Shown one piece after another: positions 35,208 through 44,277 of a DNA stretch of 64,000 nt. Numbering within the stretch: the stretch's first letter is position 1; each line of letters begins with the position of its first letter. A model generated the notes under the pieces. That model was not told the DNA's origin, made no database searches, and saw nothing but the letters and a program-made list of their open reading frames with translations. Both the position numbers and the translations under genes were made by a program. The DNA is from Pseudomonas aylmerensis (GTDB taxonomy: Bacteria > Pseudomonadota > Gammaproteobacteria > Pseudomonadales > Pseudomonadaceae): contig NZ_MAUE01000026.1 of NCBI RefSeq assembly GCF_001702265.1, positions 353,604 to 417,603 of the forward strand, written 5' to 3'.

Positions 35208-36437
35208 ATGACCGAAACGCTGATCAAAGTCGACCTCAACCAACCCGTTACCGAGAACGAGCAGATCCACAACCGCTGGCACCCGGATATCCCGATGGCG
35301 TGCTGGGTGAAGCCGGGCGACGACTTTATCCTGGAAACCTACGACTGGACCGCCGGCGCCATCAAGAACAACGACGACGCCAGCGATGTGCGCGACGTCG
35401 ACCTGTCCACCGTGCATTACCTCTCCGGCCCGGTGGGCGTGCACGGCGCCGAGCCGGGTGACCTGCTGGTGGTGGACCTGCTCGATATCGGCGCCAAGGC
35501 CGATTCCCAGTGGGGCTTCAACGGCTTTTTCTCGCGCCAGAACGGCGGCGGTTTCCTCACCGATCACTTCCCCAGCGCACAAAAAGCTATCTGGGATTTC
35601 AAGGGCATGTTCACCAGCTCGCGGCACATTCCGGGGGTGAATTTCGCCGGCCTGATCCACCCCGGCCTGATCGGCTGCCTGCCTGACCCGGTGATGCTCG
35701 CCGACTGGAACCGCCGCGAGCAGGAACTGATCGACACCAACCCGACCCGCGTGCCTCCGCTGGCCAACGCACCGCTGGCCGCCACCGCCCATATGGGCAA
35801 GCTCAAGGGCCAGGCCCGTGACGATGCCGCCGCCACCGGTGCTCGCACGGTGCCGCCGCGCGAGCATGGCGGTAACTGCGATATCAAGGATCTGTCACGC
35901 GGCTCGAAGATCTTCTTCCCGGTCTACGTCAACGGCGCCGGGCTGTCGGTGGGGGACTTGCACTTCAGCCAGGGCGACGGCGAAATCACCTTCTGCGGCG
36001 CCATCGAAATGGCCGGCTGGGTGCACATGAAAGTCGAGCTGATCAAGGGCGGCATGGCCAAGTACGGCATCAAGAACCCGGTCTTCAGGCCGAGCCCGAT
36101 CACGCCGAACTACAAGAACTACCTGATCTTCGAAGGCATCTCGGTCGACGAGCAGGGCCAGCAGCACTACCTGGACGTCAACGTCGCCTACCGCCAGGCG
36201 TGCCTGAATGCGATCAACTACCTGACCAAGTTCGGCTACTCGCCGGCCCAGGGCTATGCGCTGCTCGGTTCGGCGCCGGTGCAGGGACACATCAGCGGCG
36301 TGGTCGACATCCCGAATGCCTGCGCGACCTTGTGGTTGCCCACGGAGATCTTCGAGTTCGATATCAACCCCAACGCCAATGGCCCGACGCGCTTCCTCGA
36401 CGGCAGCATCGACCTGCCCATTGCCCCGGACCTGTAG
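35208..36437 (+). CDS. fmdA: Formamidase
   Basis: A 409-residue acetamidase/formamidase-family enzyme that hydrolyses formamide to formate and ammonia. Family marks are RWHPDIP, LDIGAKADSQWGFNGFFSRQNGGGFLTDHFP, PGVNFAGLIHPGLIGCLPD, REHGGNCDIKDLSRGSKIFFPVYVNGAGLSVGDLHFSQGDGE and EMAGWVHMK. It opens a four-gene operon with fmdB, amiE and amiB. Start ATG follows CCAGGAGCC. Confidence 0.93.
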   Translation: MTETLIKVDLNQPVTENEQIHNRWHPDIPMACWVKPGDDFILETYDWTAGAIKNNDDASDVRDVDLSTVHYLSGPVGVHGAEPGDLLVVDLLDIGAKADSQWGFNGFFSRQNGGGFLTDHFPSAQKAIWDFKGMFTSSRHIPGVNFAGLIHPGLIGCLPDPVMLADWNRREQELIDTNPTRVPPLANAPLAATAHMGKLKGQARDDAAATGARTVPPREHGGNCDIKDLSRGSKIFFPVYVNGAGLSVGDLHFSQGDGEITFCGAIEMAGWVHMKVELIKGGMAKYGIKNPVFRPSPITPNYKNYLIFEGISVDEQGQQHYLDVNVAYRQACLNAINYLTKFGYSPAQGYALLGSAPVQGHISGVVDIPNACATLWLPTEIFEFDINPNANGPTRFLDGSIDLPIAPDL

Positions 36438-36439
36438 CC

Positions 36440-36787
36440 ATGCCGACCTACGAATACGCCTGCGACACGTGCGGCACCTTCACCCAGCTACGGCCGATTG
36501 CCCAGCGCCACGCGCCCAGCCAGTGCCCGTACTGTGCCGGGCCCGGCGGGCAGCTGTTGGTGTCGGCGCCAGCCCTGCAAACGCTGTCGGCCAACCAACG
36601 CAAGGCCATCGCCGGCAACGAGCGCAGCGCCCACGCGCCGCAGACTGTCGGCGAATACCAGGAAAGTCGCCGGCACCCGGCGGGTTGCAGTTGCTGCGGC
36701 ACCAGTAAGGCGGTGCTGCCGAGCAAGGCCAACCCGCTGGGCCTCAAGACCAAGACCGGCCCCCGGCCGTGGATGATCAGTCACTAG
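36440..36787 (+). CDS. fmdB: FmdB-type zinc-ribbon protein
   Basis: A 115-residue protein. The N-terminus is the FmdB ribbon PTYEYACDTCGTFTQLRPI followed by a second pair in QCPYC, so two CxxC knuckles can bind zinc. A third Cys group, CSCCG, lies near residue 84. FmdB was named as a putative regulator of formamidase in Methylophilus; its real role is uncertain. It follows fmdA after two bases. Confidence 0.87.
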   Translation: MPTYEYACDTCGTFTQLRPIAQRHAPSQCPYCAGPGGQLLVSAPALQTLSANQRKAIAGNERSAHAPQTVGEYQESRRHPAGCSCCGTSKAVLPSKANPLGLKTKTGPRPWMISH

Positions 36788-36797
36788 GAGAGTTGCA

Positions 36798-37841
36798 ATG
36801 CGCCATGGCGACATTTCCAGCAGCCCGGACACCGTCGGTGTAGCGGTGGTGAACTACAAGATGCCGCGCCTGCACAGCAAGGCCGACGTCATCGACAACG
36901 CCAGGAAGATCGCCGACATCATTGTCGGCATGAAACAGGGCCTGCCGGGCATGGACCTGGTGGTGTTCCCGGAATACAGCACCATGGGCATCATGTACGA
37001 CCACGACGAGATGATGGCCACCGCCGCAAGCATCCCCGGTGAGGAGACTGCGATTTTCTCGGCGGCGTGCCGCCAGGCCAACACCTGGGGCGTGTTCTCC
37101 CTGACCGGCGAGCGCCACGAGGAGCATCCGCACAAGGCGCCCTACAACACCCTCGTGCTGATCAATAATCTCGGCGAGATCGTGCAGCGCTATCGCAAGT
37201 GCATTCCCTGGTGCCCCATCGAGGGCTGGTATCCGGGCGATCGCACTTATGTGTGCGAAGGCCCCAAGGGCATGAAGATCAGCCTGATCATCTGCGACGA
37301 CGGCAACTACCCGGAGATCTGGCGCGATTGTGCAATGAAGGGCGCGGAGTTGATCGTGCGTTGCCAGGGCTATATGTACCCGGCCAAGGAGCAACAGGTG
37401 CAGATGTCCAAGAGCATGGCCTGGGCCAACAACTGCTATGTGGCCGTAGCGAATGCGGCAGGGTTCGACGGGGTGTATTCGTACTTCGGCCACTCGGCGA
37501 TCATCGGTTTCGACGGGCGCACCCTGGGCGAGTGCGGCGAGGAGGAGATGGGCATCCAGTACGCCCAGCTGTCGGTTTCGCAGATCCGCGATGCGCGGGC
37601 CAATGACCAGTCGCAGAACCACCTGTTCAAGCTGTTGCACCGTGGCTACACCGGCATGCACGCCTCGGGCGATGGCGACAAGGGCGTGGCCGACTGCCCG
37701 TTCGAGTTCTACCGCACCTGGGTGCTGGATGCGCAAAAGGCCCAGGAGAACGTGGAGAAAATCACCCGCGGCACGGTGGGTGTCGCCGAATGCCCGGTGG
37801 GGCAATTGCCCCATGGCGGTAAAGAACAGACGCAGGGGTAG
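36798..37841 (+). CDS. amiE: Aliphatic amidase
   Basis: A 347-residue nitrilase-superfamily amidase hydrolysing short aliphatic amides (acetamide, propionamide) to acid and ammonia. It begins MRHGDISSS and is nearly collinear with P. aeruginosa AmiE. The catalytic triad is Glu59 (VVFPEYS), Lys134 (YRKCIPWCP) and Cys166 (LIICDDGNYPE). The usual partners amiC, amiR and amiS are absent here; the gene follows fmdB by 10 bases and is followed by amiB after three bases. Confidence 0.95.
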   Translation: MRHGDISSSPDTVGVAVVNYKMPRLHSKADVIDNARKIADIIVGMKQGLPGMDLVVFPEYSTMGIMYDHDEMMATAASIPGEETAIFSAACRQANTWGVFSLTGERHEEHPHKAPYNTLVLINNLGEIVQRYRKCIPWCPIEGWYPGDRTYVCEGPKGMKISLIICDDGNYPEIWRDCAMKGAELIVRCQGYMYPAKEQQVQMSKSMAWANNCYVAVANAAGFDGVYSYFGHSAIIGFDGRTLGECGEEEMGIQYAQLSVSQIRDARANDQSQNHLFKLLHRGYTGMHASGDGDKGVADCPFEFYRTWVLDAQKAQENVEKITRGTVGVAECPVGQLPHGGKEQTQG

Positions 37842-37844
37842 GGC

Positions 37845-38804
37845 ATGCGTTTTACCTTCGAACCGGCCCAGGTCATGGCGTTGCTGCGCAGCCGGATCGT
37901 CGGCCAGCAGGCGGCGCTGGCCCAGGTGGAAAGCTTGCTCAAGGTGGTCAAGGCCGACATCGGCGAGCGTGACCGGCCGCTCAGCGTCAACCTGTTCATG
38001 GGGCCGACCGGGGTCGGCAAGACCGAAATCGTGCGCCTGCTGGCCCAGGCGCTGCACGGGCGCGCCGACGGTTTTTGCCGCATCGACATGCACACCCTGG
38101 CCCAGGAGCATTACGCCGCCGCGCTGACTGGCGCACCGCCGGGCTATGTGGGCAGCAAGGAAGGCATCAGCCTGTTCAACAGTGAATTGATCCAGGGCAC
38201 CTACAGTCGACCCGGTATCGTACTGTTCGACGAATTGGAAAAGGCCAGCCAGGAAGTCGTGCGCAGCCTGCTCGGCATTCTCGAAAACGGCCAGCTGACC
38301 CTGGCCGGTGGCACGCGCACCCTGGACTTTCGCAACAGCCTGATCTTCATGACCAGCAACATCGGCGCGCAACAGGCGCGCCGGCACCGCCAGCGCTTTG
38401 CCCAGGGCTGGCGGCGGGTGCTGCGGGTGTTTGCGCGTGGCGAGGCGGCGGTGCTCGAAGAGGCACTGCACGGGCATTTCGAGCCGGAGTTTCTCAATCG
38501 CATCGACCGCATCCTGGTGTTCGAGCCCATCGACGCCCAGTGGTTGGAGGCTTTGCTGGACGTGGAGTTGAACAAACTCAATCAACGCCTCGCGGCGCAG
38601 CAGCGCTCATTGAGCGTGGATGCGCAGGCGCGGGCGTGGTTGTGTCGCGAGCATGATGTGCGTTTTGGCGCGCGGGCATTGGCGCGCAGGCTGCGTGTCG
38701 AATTGGAGCCGGCGATTGCCGAGTGTGTATTGCGCGGCGAAGCCCGGCACCTGCATGCGACGCTTCACCAGGGTTGCCTGGTGGTTGCGTGCAGCGGCGG
38801 ATAA
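37845..38804 (+). CDS. amiB: AmiB: Clp/Hsp100-type AAA+ ATPase of amidase operon
   Basis: A 319-residue single-ring AAA+ protein related to ClpA/ClpB second domains. Walker A is GPTGVGKT (residues 53-60), the pore-type loop GAPPGYVGSKEG is present, Walker B is VLFDELEKA, sensor 1 is FMTSNIG, and the Arg finger region is FLNRIDRIL. A C-terminal small domain ends in ARALARRLRVELEPAIAE. P. aeruginosa amiB occupies the same place after amiE; its function is unproven, perhaps a chaperone for amidase assembly. Confidence 0.87.
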   Translation: MRFTFEPAQVMALLRSRIVGQQAALAQVESLLKVVKADIGERDRPLSVNLFMGPTGVGKTEIVRLLAQALHGRADGFCRIDMHTLAQEHYAAALTGAPPGYVGSKEGISLFNSELIQGTYSRPGIVLFDELEKASQEVVRSLLGILENGQLTLAGGTRTLDFRNSLIFMTSNIGAQQARRHRQRFAQGWRRVLRVFARGEAAVLEEALHGHFEPEFLNRIDRILVFEPIDAQWLEALLDVELNKLNQRLAAQQRSLSVDAQARAWLCREHDVRFGARALARRLRVELEPAIAECVLRGEARHLHATLHQGCLVVACSGG

Positions 38805-38874
38805 ACCACGGGAAGCTGGGATCCAATTACGGTATAACCCTCGGACGCTTTCGCTTTTCGAGGCCCCGTTTTTC

Positions 38875-40230
38875 ATGCAAAGCCCCATGCAACGCCCGCT
38901 GTGGCAGGTCTACCTGATCTTTCTGGCACCGATGGTGCTGTCCAACTTCCTGCAGAGTTTTTCCGGCACGCTCAATGGTATCTATGTCGGGCAAATGCTC
39001 GGCACCCAGGCGCTGGCGGCGGTGTCGGGGATGTTCCCCATCGTGTTCTTCTTCATTGCCCTGGTGATTGGCCTGGGGGCGGGCGCCTCCGTATTGATCG
39101 GCCAGGCCTGGGGCGCCCAGGAAACCGGCATGGTCAAGGCGATCACCGGTGCCACCCTGACGCTGGGCGCGTTGGTGGGGCTGGTCGCGGCGGTGCTTGG
39201 CAGCCTGTTTACCCGCCCGGCGCTGCAAGCCTTGGGCACCCCGGTGGATGTGCTCGACGACGCGGTGGGCTACGCCCAGATGATGATGTTGATCATGCCG
39301 CTGTTGCTGGTGTTCATCCTTTACACCCAGTTGTTGCGCGGCGTCAGCGACACGATCTCGCCGTTGTTGGCGCTGATGGTCTCGACCCTGGTCGGCCTGC
39401 TGCTGACCCCGGCGCTGATTCGCGGCTGGATCGGCCTGCCGCCCCTCGGCATCCAGAGTGCGGTGTACGCCGGCCTGGTGGGCAACGCCGCGGCGATGCT
39501 GTTCCTGATCCTGCGCCTGCGGCATAAACATCACGTGATGGCGCCGGACCGTGAACTGCTGGCGGCCTTGCGCCTGGACCGTGCGATTTTGGCCAAGGTC
39601 CTGCGCATCGGCCTGCCTACCGGCCTGCAGATGGTGGTGTTATCGCTGTCGGAGTTGGTCATTCTTGCCCTGGTCAACAGCCATGGTTCGCAGGCGACGG
39701 CGGCCTATGGCGCGGTGACGCAAATCGTCAACTACGTGCAGTTCCCGGCGCTGTCGATTGCCATCACTGCCTCGATCCTCGGTGCCCAGGCGATTGGCGC
39801 CGGTCGCCTGGAGCGTATCGGGCCGATCTTGCGCACCGGGCTGCTGATCAACACCTGCCTCACCGGTGGCCTGATTGTGCTGGGGTATGTCCTGTCGCAC
39901 TGGTTGCTCGGCTTGTTCATCACCGACGACGCGGCGCGGGTCAACGCCGAACACCTGCTGCACATCATGTTGTGGAGCATCCTGGTATTCGGTTTCCAGG
40001 CGGTGATCGGCGGGATCATGCGCGCCAGCGGCGTGGTGCTGATGCCGGTGGTCATCTCGATTTTCTGCGTGCTGTGCGTCGAGTTGCCGATGGCCTACCT
40101 GCTCAACGCGCACTTCGGGCTGGAAGGCGTGTGGATGGCGTTTCCAGTGACCTACCTGGCGATGCTGGGCTTGCAGACCGCGTATTACCGGTTGGTGTGG
40201 CGGCATAAGCAGATCAAGCGGCTGGTCTAG
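38875..40230 (+). CDS. MATE-family multidrug efflux protein
   Basis: A 451-residue, 12-segment exporter. Family marks include the N-terminal PMVLSNFLQSFSGTLNGIYVGQMLGTQALAAVSGMFP region with internal symmetry to KVLRIGLPTGLQMVVLSLSELVILALVNSHG, and GLGAGASVLIGQAWGA. It would expel cationic compounds using Na+ or H+. It is convergent with the TetR gene. A start four codons downstream is also possible. Confidence 0.88.
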   Translation: MQSPMQRPLWQVYLIFLAPMVLSNFLQSFSGTLNGIYVGQMLGTQALAAVSGMFPIVFFFIALVIGLGAGASVLIGQAWGAQETGMVKAITGATLTLGALVGLVAAVLGSLFTRPALQALGTPVDVLDDAVGYAQMMMLIMPLLLVFILYTQLLRGVSDTISPLLALMVSTLVGLLLTPALIRGWIGLPPLGIQSAVYAGLVGNAAAMLFLILRLRHKHHVMAPDRELLAALRLDRAILAKVLRIGLPTGLQMVVLSLSELVILALVNSHGSQATAAYGAVTQIVNYVQFPALSIAITASILGAQAIGAGRLERIGPILRTGLLINTCLTGGLIVLGYVLSHWLLGLFITDDAARVNAEHLLHIMLWSILVFGFQAVIGGIMRASGVVLMPVVISIFCVLCVELPMAYLLNAHFGLEGVWMAFPVTYLAMLGLQTAYYRLVWRHKQIKRLV

Positions 40231-40236
40231 CGCGGT

Positions 40237-40812
40237 TTATTGCTTCAAGCCGCGCAACAGCAGTTCCAGGCTCTGCAGGCCTTCTTCAAGGCGTTCGCCC
40301 GGGTGTGCATCCCGGGCGATCCACAGCGCGGTGTTGACCAGGCTGCCATTGATCAACTGCGCAAGCGCGGCGCTCGGTGCCTGCGGGATCACACCGTTGT
40401 GCATCAAGGCATCGAGCCGTTGACGCAGGGATTCCACACAGTGCTGCTGGGAGCCGGTGTCACCCAATACGGCCGGCGCATCCTGCAGTACGATGCGCTG
40501 GATCTCCGCGTCCTGGGCCATGCGCAAATACGCGCGGCAGCGTTCGCAAAAGCCCGACCAGGGGTCCGAAGCTTCGTCACTGAGGCGCTGCAAGTGGGCG
40601 TCCATCTCGCCGTCGAGCTGGGCTACGACCGCCGCCAACAGGCCTTTTTTATCGCCAAAGTGGTGATACAACGCCCCGCGCGTCAGGCCCGCGCGGGCGG
40701 TAAAGTCGTCCATCGAGGTATTCGCGTAGCCTTGGGTGGCGAAGGCCAGGCGCGCGCTGGCGATCAGCCGGGCGCGGGTGTCTTCGATTATTTCAGCACG
40801 GGCTCGGCTCAT
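40237..40812 (-). CDS. TetR-family repressor of the adjacent MFS exporter
   Basis: A 191-residue TetR/AcrR protein. The helix-turn-helix is ASARLAFATQGYANTSMDDFTARAGLTRGALYHHFGDKKGLLAAV (about residues 16-60). The rest is a helical ligand domain. The ATG at 40812 was chosen over an earlier in-frame start because it gives the usual short arm before the HTH. Divergent from the MFS gene across a gap with two TetR-like palindromes. Confidence 0.88.
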   Translation of the reverse strand: MSRARAEIIEDTRARLIASARLAFATQGYANTSMDDFTARAGLTRGALYHHFGDKKGLLAAVVAQLDGEMDAHLQRLSDEASDPWSGFCERCRAYLRMAQDAEIQRIVLQDAPAVLGDTGSQQHCVESLRQRLDALMHNGVIPQAPSAALAQLINGSLVNTALWIARDAHPGERLEEGLQSLELLLRGLKQ

Positions 40813-40845
40813 GGATTGGGCTCGCAATCGGCAAGTGAAGGATTG

Positions 40846-40894
40846 ACATACGCTGCGTATGTTACGCATGCTTTGTCACATACGCACCGTATGT
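40846..40894. promoter_or_regulatory. Twin TetR-type operators
   Basis: Two 17-base palindromes with identical arms, ACATACG-N3-CGTATGT, lie at 40846-40862 (centre CTG) and 40878-40894 (centre CAC). Their centres are 32 bases apart. They occupy the shared promoter region of the TetR and MFS genes and are almost certainly the repressor's sites. Confidence 0.75.
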
Positions 40895-40954
40895 ATTTTG
40901 CCTTGATCATTGCAGATAGCAAGTTGCAGGGCATTCAGGAAGAGGTAGAGCAGG

Positions 40955-42142
40955 ATGGCAAACCCCTACGCCGAGTTGTTCCAGGTCCCCGGCGCCCGGG
41001 CTTTTGTACTCGCGGGCATGTTGGCGCGCATGCCGGTGTCAATGGCGGGCATCGGCCTGATCACCATGCTCTCGCAGGTGCACGGCGGCTACGGCCTGGC
41101 CGGTTCGGTGGCGGCGGTATTTGCCCTGGCGACGGCGTTTTGCGCGCCGCAGGTGTCGCGCCTGGTCGACCGCTACAGCCAGGGTCGGGTGCTGCCGATC
41201 GCCGCGTTGATCGGTGGCGGGGCGTTGCTGCTGTTGTTGCTGTGCACCCGCTTGCAGGCGCCGAACTGGACGCTGTTCGTGTTCGCGGCCCTGGCCGGCT
41301 GCATGCCGAATATGTCGGCGATGGTGCGGGCACGCTGGACCGAGTTGTACCGCGGCCAGCCCCAGTTGCAAACCGCGTTTGCCCTGGAGTCGGTGCTTGA
41401 CGAGGTGTGCTTTATCATCGGCCCGCCGATTTCGGTGGGCCTCAGTGTGGTGCTGTTCCCGGAAGCCGGGCCGTTGGTCGCGGCGCTCTTGCTGGCCGTA
41501 GGCGTCACCACGTTCGTGCTGCAGCGCGAGACCGAACCGCCGGTACACGAACACCACGATCATCACGGCCGTTGGCTGATCGCGTCGCCTTCGGTATTGA
41601 TCCTGATGATCCTGCTGCTGGCCATGGGCGTGATTGTCGGCGTGGTCGATGTGGTCAGCGTGGCCTTTGCCCAACAGCAGGGCCAGCCGGCGGCGGCGAG
41701 TATCGTGCTGTCGGTGTATGCCATCGGCTCGTGCCTGGCCGGGCTGGCGTTCGGTACCCTCAAGCTCAAGGCGCCGTTGCCCCGCCAGTTCCTGTACTGC
41801 GGCGTAGCCACGGCGCTGACCACCTTGCCGTTGCTGCTGGTGACCAACATCCCCGGCCTTGCCGTGGCAATCTTCATCTCCGGTCTGTTCTTCGCCCCGA
41901 CGCTGATTGTGTCCATGGCGCTGGTAGAACAAATCGTCCCCCCCAGCCGCCTCACCGAAGGCATGACCTGGCTGATCACCGGCCTGAGCATCGGCGTGGC
42001 CATCGGCGCCGCCAGTTCCGGCTGGATGATCGACCACTCCGGCGCGGCCAGTGGGTTCTGGGTGGCACTGGCGGCGGGGGCGGTGGTGCTGGGCTCCGCG
42101 GTGTTGGGGTTTCGGCGGCTAGACGTTCACGCAATTCGATAA
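40955..42142 (+). CDS. MFS transporter
   Basis: A 395-residue major-facilitator protein with 12 predicted membrane segments. The central cytoplasmic loop carries a His-rich patch (HEHHDHHGR, about residue 200), as in some metal-sensitive exporters. Other marks are the FALATAFCAPQVSRLVDRYSQGR loop after segment 2 and FALESVLDEVCFIIGPP. Repressed presumably by the divergent TetR protein. It ends 141 bases before the prenyl synthase on the same strand, so it could export a product of the terpene locus, though this is only positional. Confidence 0.83.
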   Translation: MANPYAELFQVPGARAFVLAGMLARMPVSMAGIGLITMLSQVHGGYGLAGSVAAVFALATAFCAPQVSRLVDRYSQGRVLPIAALIGGGALLLLLLCTRLQAPNWTLFVFAALAGCMPNMSAMVRARWTELYRGQPQLQTAFALESVLDEVCFIIGPPISVGLSVVLFPEAGPLVAALLLAVGVTTFVLQRETEPPVHEHHDHHGRWLIASPSVLILMILLLAMGVIVGVVDVVSVAFAQQQGQPAAASIVLSVYAIGSCLAGLAFGTLKLKAPLPRQFLYCGVATALTTLPLLLVTNIPGLAVAIFISGLFFAPTLIVSMALVEQIVPPSRLTEGMTWLITGLSIGVAIGAASSGWMIDHSGAASGFWVALAAGAVVLGSAVLGFRRLDVHAIR

Positions 42143-42283
42143 GACGTGGATAACGGCCCGCATCAATCAATAAAACGGTGAGTGCTCAACGTTACCCATC
42201 CATTGTTTGTCGACTATTCTCAGTGGATAGGAAGTAGTAACCGACAGGAAGCGCGGTTAAACGTTTTTAAGTGAGGATGAGTG

Positions 42284-43267
42284 ATGAAACAGCTTCCTGA
42301 GAGTACTGAGTCTTTCGCGAGTCAACTTTATTCCGAAACCCGAACGGCGTGGAAACGTCCCTTTGATTACCAGGAAAACCAGCCGGGCAAGAAAGTTCGC
42401 ATTGAAATGACCGAGGCATTGGCAGAGTTATATGGGGTCAGTGGCGATATTGTCGCTATCGTATGGACGGTGGCGGAAAACTTTAATGACTCCTGCCTGA
42501 TGCATGACGATATTATCGATGAGGATGAGGTCAGAAGAGGGGCTCCTGCGGCGTGGGTAAAGTATGGCATCCCGGTTGCGCTGATCTCGGGCATGTACGG
42601 ATACCTGGCAGGCCTGCAGGCTTTGGCGGGAACCCGTAATGTCGATCTGGTCCGCGTTGGCCTTGAAAGTCTGGAACGGATGCATATCGGCCAATGCCTG
42701 GACGTGAAAATCAATTCAGGCAAACGCTTGCCGACGCGGGAGGAATACCGGCTTATTTCCGAAGCCAATACCGGCTGTTTGTTTTTATTGATCCTGGATG
42801 CATTCCAGGTTCTGCAGCCCCTGCCGATGGCCGTGTATCAGCCACTGCGCTCGCTGTTGTTGACGCTGTCGCTGTATTACCGATTCCAAAACGACTACTG
42901 CGACATGAACCATATACCCTGGTTCGAAAAAAAAGGCTTTGCGCCGGATCTCGACAGTGGCCCCAAATCCTATCTGATGCTGCTGGCGGGCAAGACCCTG
43001 GCCAAACGCATTCGTTCTGACGAAGAAAAGCGCGAAATCATCCGTGCCTATGGTCAGCAGGGGGTATTTGACCAGGCGTTGCAGGAGATGGACGACACGT
43101 TCAAGAAAATGCTGAGCGATATGGACGAGGTGGACAATCAAATCGCGCGTTATCAAGCCGCGCAGGGCGAAACCTTGGGGCAGGCCCGCCGGTTCAAGGC
43201 ATTGTTGCAGCGCCTTGAATTCAAGCAAGACCTCAAGGACAACTATTATCTGACCCTGGTTGCGTAG
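42284..43267 (+). CDS. Eukaryote-like isoprenyl (probably geranylgeranyl) diphosphate synthase
   Basis: A 327-residue trans-prenyltransferase. It shows PGKKVR for IPP binding (residues about 26-31), the first Asp-rich motif HDDIIDEDEVRRG (DDxxD without the two-residue insertion of bacterial FPP synthases) and the second at FQNDYCDM, where the first Asp is Asn. The residues four and five places before the first motif are Cys and Ser, not aromatic, which points to a product longer than FPP, likely GGPP. The order PGK..R, TGCLF, LYYRFQNDY resembles animal/fungal GGPP synthases more than CrtE. ATG at 42284 follows GTGAGGA; a GTG just before is a less likely start. It converges on the terpene synthase operon with an 18-base gap. 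Confidence 0.85.
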   Translation: MKQLPESTESFASQLYSETRTAWKRPFDYQENQPGKKVRIEMTEALAELYGVSGDIVAIVWTVAENFNDSCLMHDDIIDEDEVRRGAPAAWVKYGIPVALISGMYGYLAGLQALAGTRNVDLVRVGLESLERMHIGQCLDVKINSGKRLPTREEYRLISEANTGCLFLLILDAFQVLQPLPMAVYQPLRSLLLTLSLYYRFQNDYCDMNHIPWFEKKGFAPDLDSGPKSYLMLLAGKTLAKRIRSDEEKREIIRAYGQQGVFDQALQEMDDTFKKMLSDMDEVDNQIARYQAAQGETLGQARRFKALLQRLEFKQDLKDNYYLTLVA

Positions 43268-43285
43268 GGCGATGGCCATCGACTC

Positions 43286-44254
43286 TCATACCTGATAGCG
43301 GCCGCTGCGTTGATGCCATTCCCGACTCCCTGCCATCCACGCCTTGAGCCCGCGCAAAAAACGCTTCAGCGCGGGCGAGGCGTCTTTGAGCAGCTTGTAC
43401 TCTTGAGCCTCGTAGGTTCGCACGAGGTCATCATGGATCATCGCGGCCATGCACATGGCGTCCTGAAGAGAGCAGTGGTGCTCGTCCGCCAACAAGGTCG
43501 GCAGATTGAACGCTTCGCCGGTTGCTTGTTCCCTGGCCGTTGAATACAGGTCGTTGACCAGAGTCGCCGCGCAAGACACCAAGGTGATGATTTGGCGCAC
43601 CGGTGCGCTGGCATAGATATTGGCGTTCAATTCATAGCCCGCCACCACATCTATCAGTGCCGTGAACGGCATAAAGCTGTTGCCCTGGCGCTGCACGAGA
43701 TACTCCCAGGTAAGCGTGGGTACCTGTGCGGTGCGCCACGTGGCTTCAGCATTCATCGCCACGAACAGGACTGCCAGTTCATACCGGACACGGGCTGCCT
43801 GGGAGGGGCTCGCCAGTGACACCAGATGAACCATGCAATCTTGCAGCGCTCGCGTGACGGCGTCCGACGCCAGGGCGTGTGCCAGCGTCGCACTGTAGGG
43901 GGCAGTCAAGCGGACAGGCTCTACTGCCGCCAGGGCCAATAACAGGCGCGGCCCCAGCGGCTGCGGGACGGTGCCGCTCAATTCGTCGTAACAGTACTGA
44001 TCGTCCAGCGAGATCAGCGCGGCGAAGGCTTGGGCGACCAGCAGTAATCGCTCGGGGGCGTCCGTATCGGGATGGCAAAGCATGGCGAAGCGTCCGAAAC
44101 CGGTTGCGTGGACCTTTGCCGTCTGGCCTGTAAAAACACCCATCCGGTCTATCCAGGGCAGCAGCAAGTCGTCGACCTGTCGCGCGAGCTGTTCATCGAC
44201 GCGTGTGGGCTCAGGGCAATGCAGCTTCGGGACGATCAGGGGCGAGTCCGGCAT
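43286..44254 (-). CDS. Class I terpene synthase 1 (canonical motifs)
   Basis: A 322-residue bacterial class I terpene cyclase. The Asp-rich motif is DDQYCYDE at residues 84-91 (DDxxxxD, as in 2-methylisoborneol-type enzymes), the pyrophosphate-sensing Arg is R189, the NSE triad is N234/S238/E242 in NDLYSTARE, and the RY pair is R319-Y320 close to the C-terminus. All key Mg-binding residues are therefore present. The ATG at 44254 follows CTGAGGACAC and lies 23 bases after ispG; an upstream in-frame extension would overlap ispG and was rejected. It is the last gene of the minus-strand operon. Product unknown. Confidence 0.87.
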   Translation of the reverse strand: MPDSPLIVPKLHCPEPTRVDEQLARQVDDLLLPWIDRMGVFTGQTAKVHATGFGRFAMLCHPDTDAPERLLLVAQAFAALISLDDQYCYDELSGTVPQPLGPRLLLALAAVEPVRLTAPYSATLAHALASDAVTRALQDCMVHLVSLASPSQAARVRYELAVLFVAMNAEATWRTAQVPTLTWEYLVQRQGNSFMPFTALIDVVAGYELNANIYASAPVRQIITLVSCAATLVNDLYSTAREQATGEAFNLPTLLADEHHCSLQDAMCMAAMIHDDLVRTYEAQEYKLLKDASPALKRFLRGLKAWMAGSREWHQRSGRYQV

Positions 44255-44277
44255 TGCGGTGTCCTCAGGTTCAGGGT

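Noticed and set aside
36777..38585. A 602-codon minus-strand open frame
   Set aside because: Antisense of amiE and amiB, whose motifs are unambiguous.
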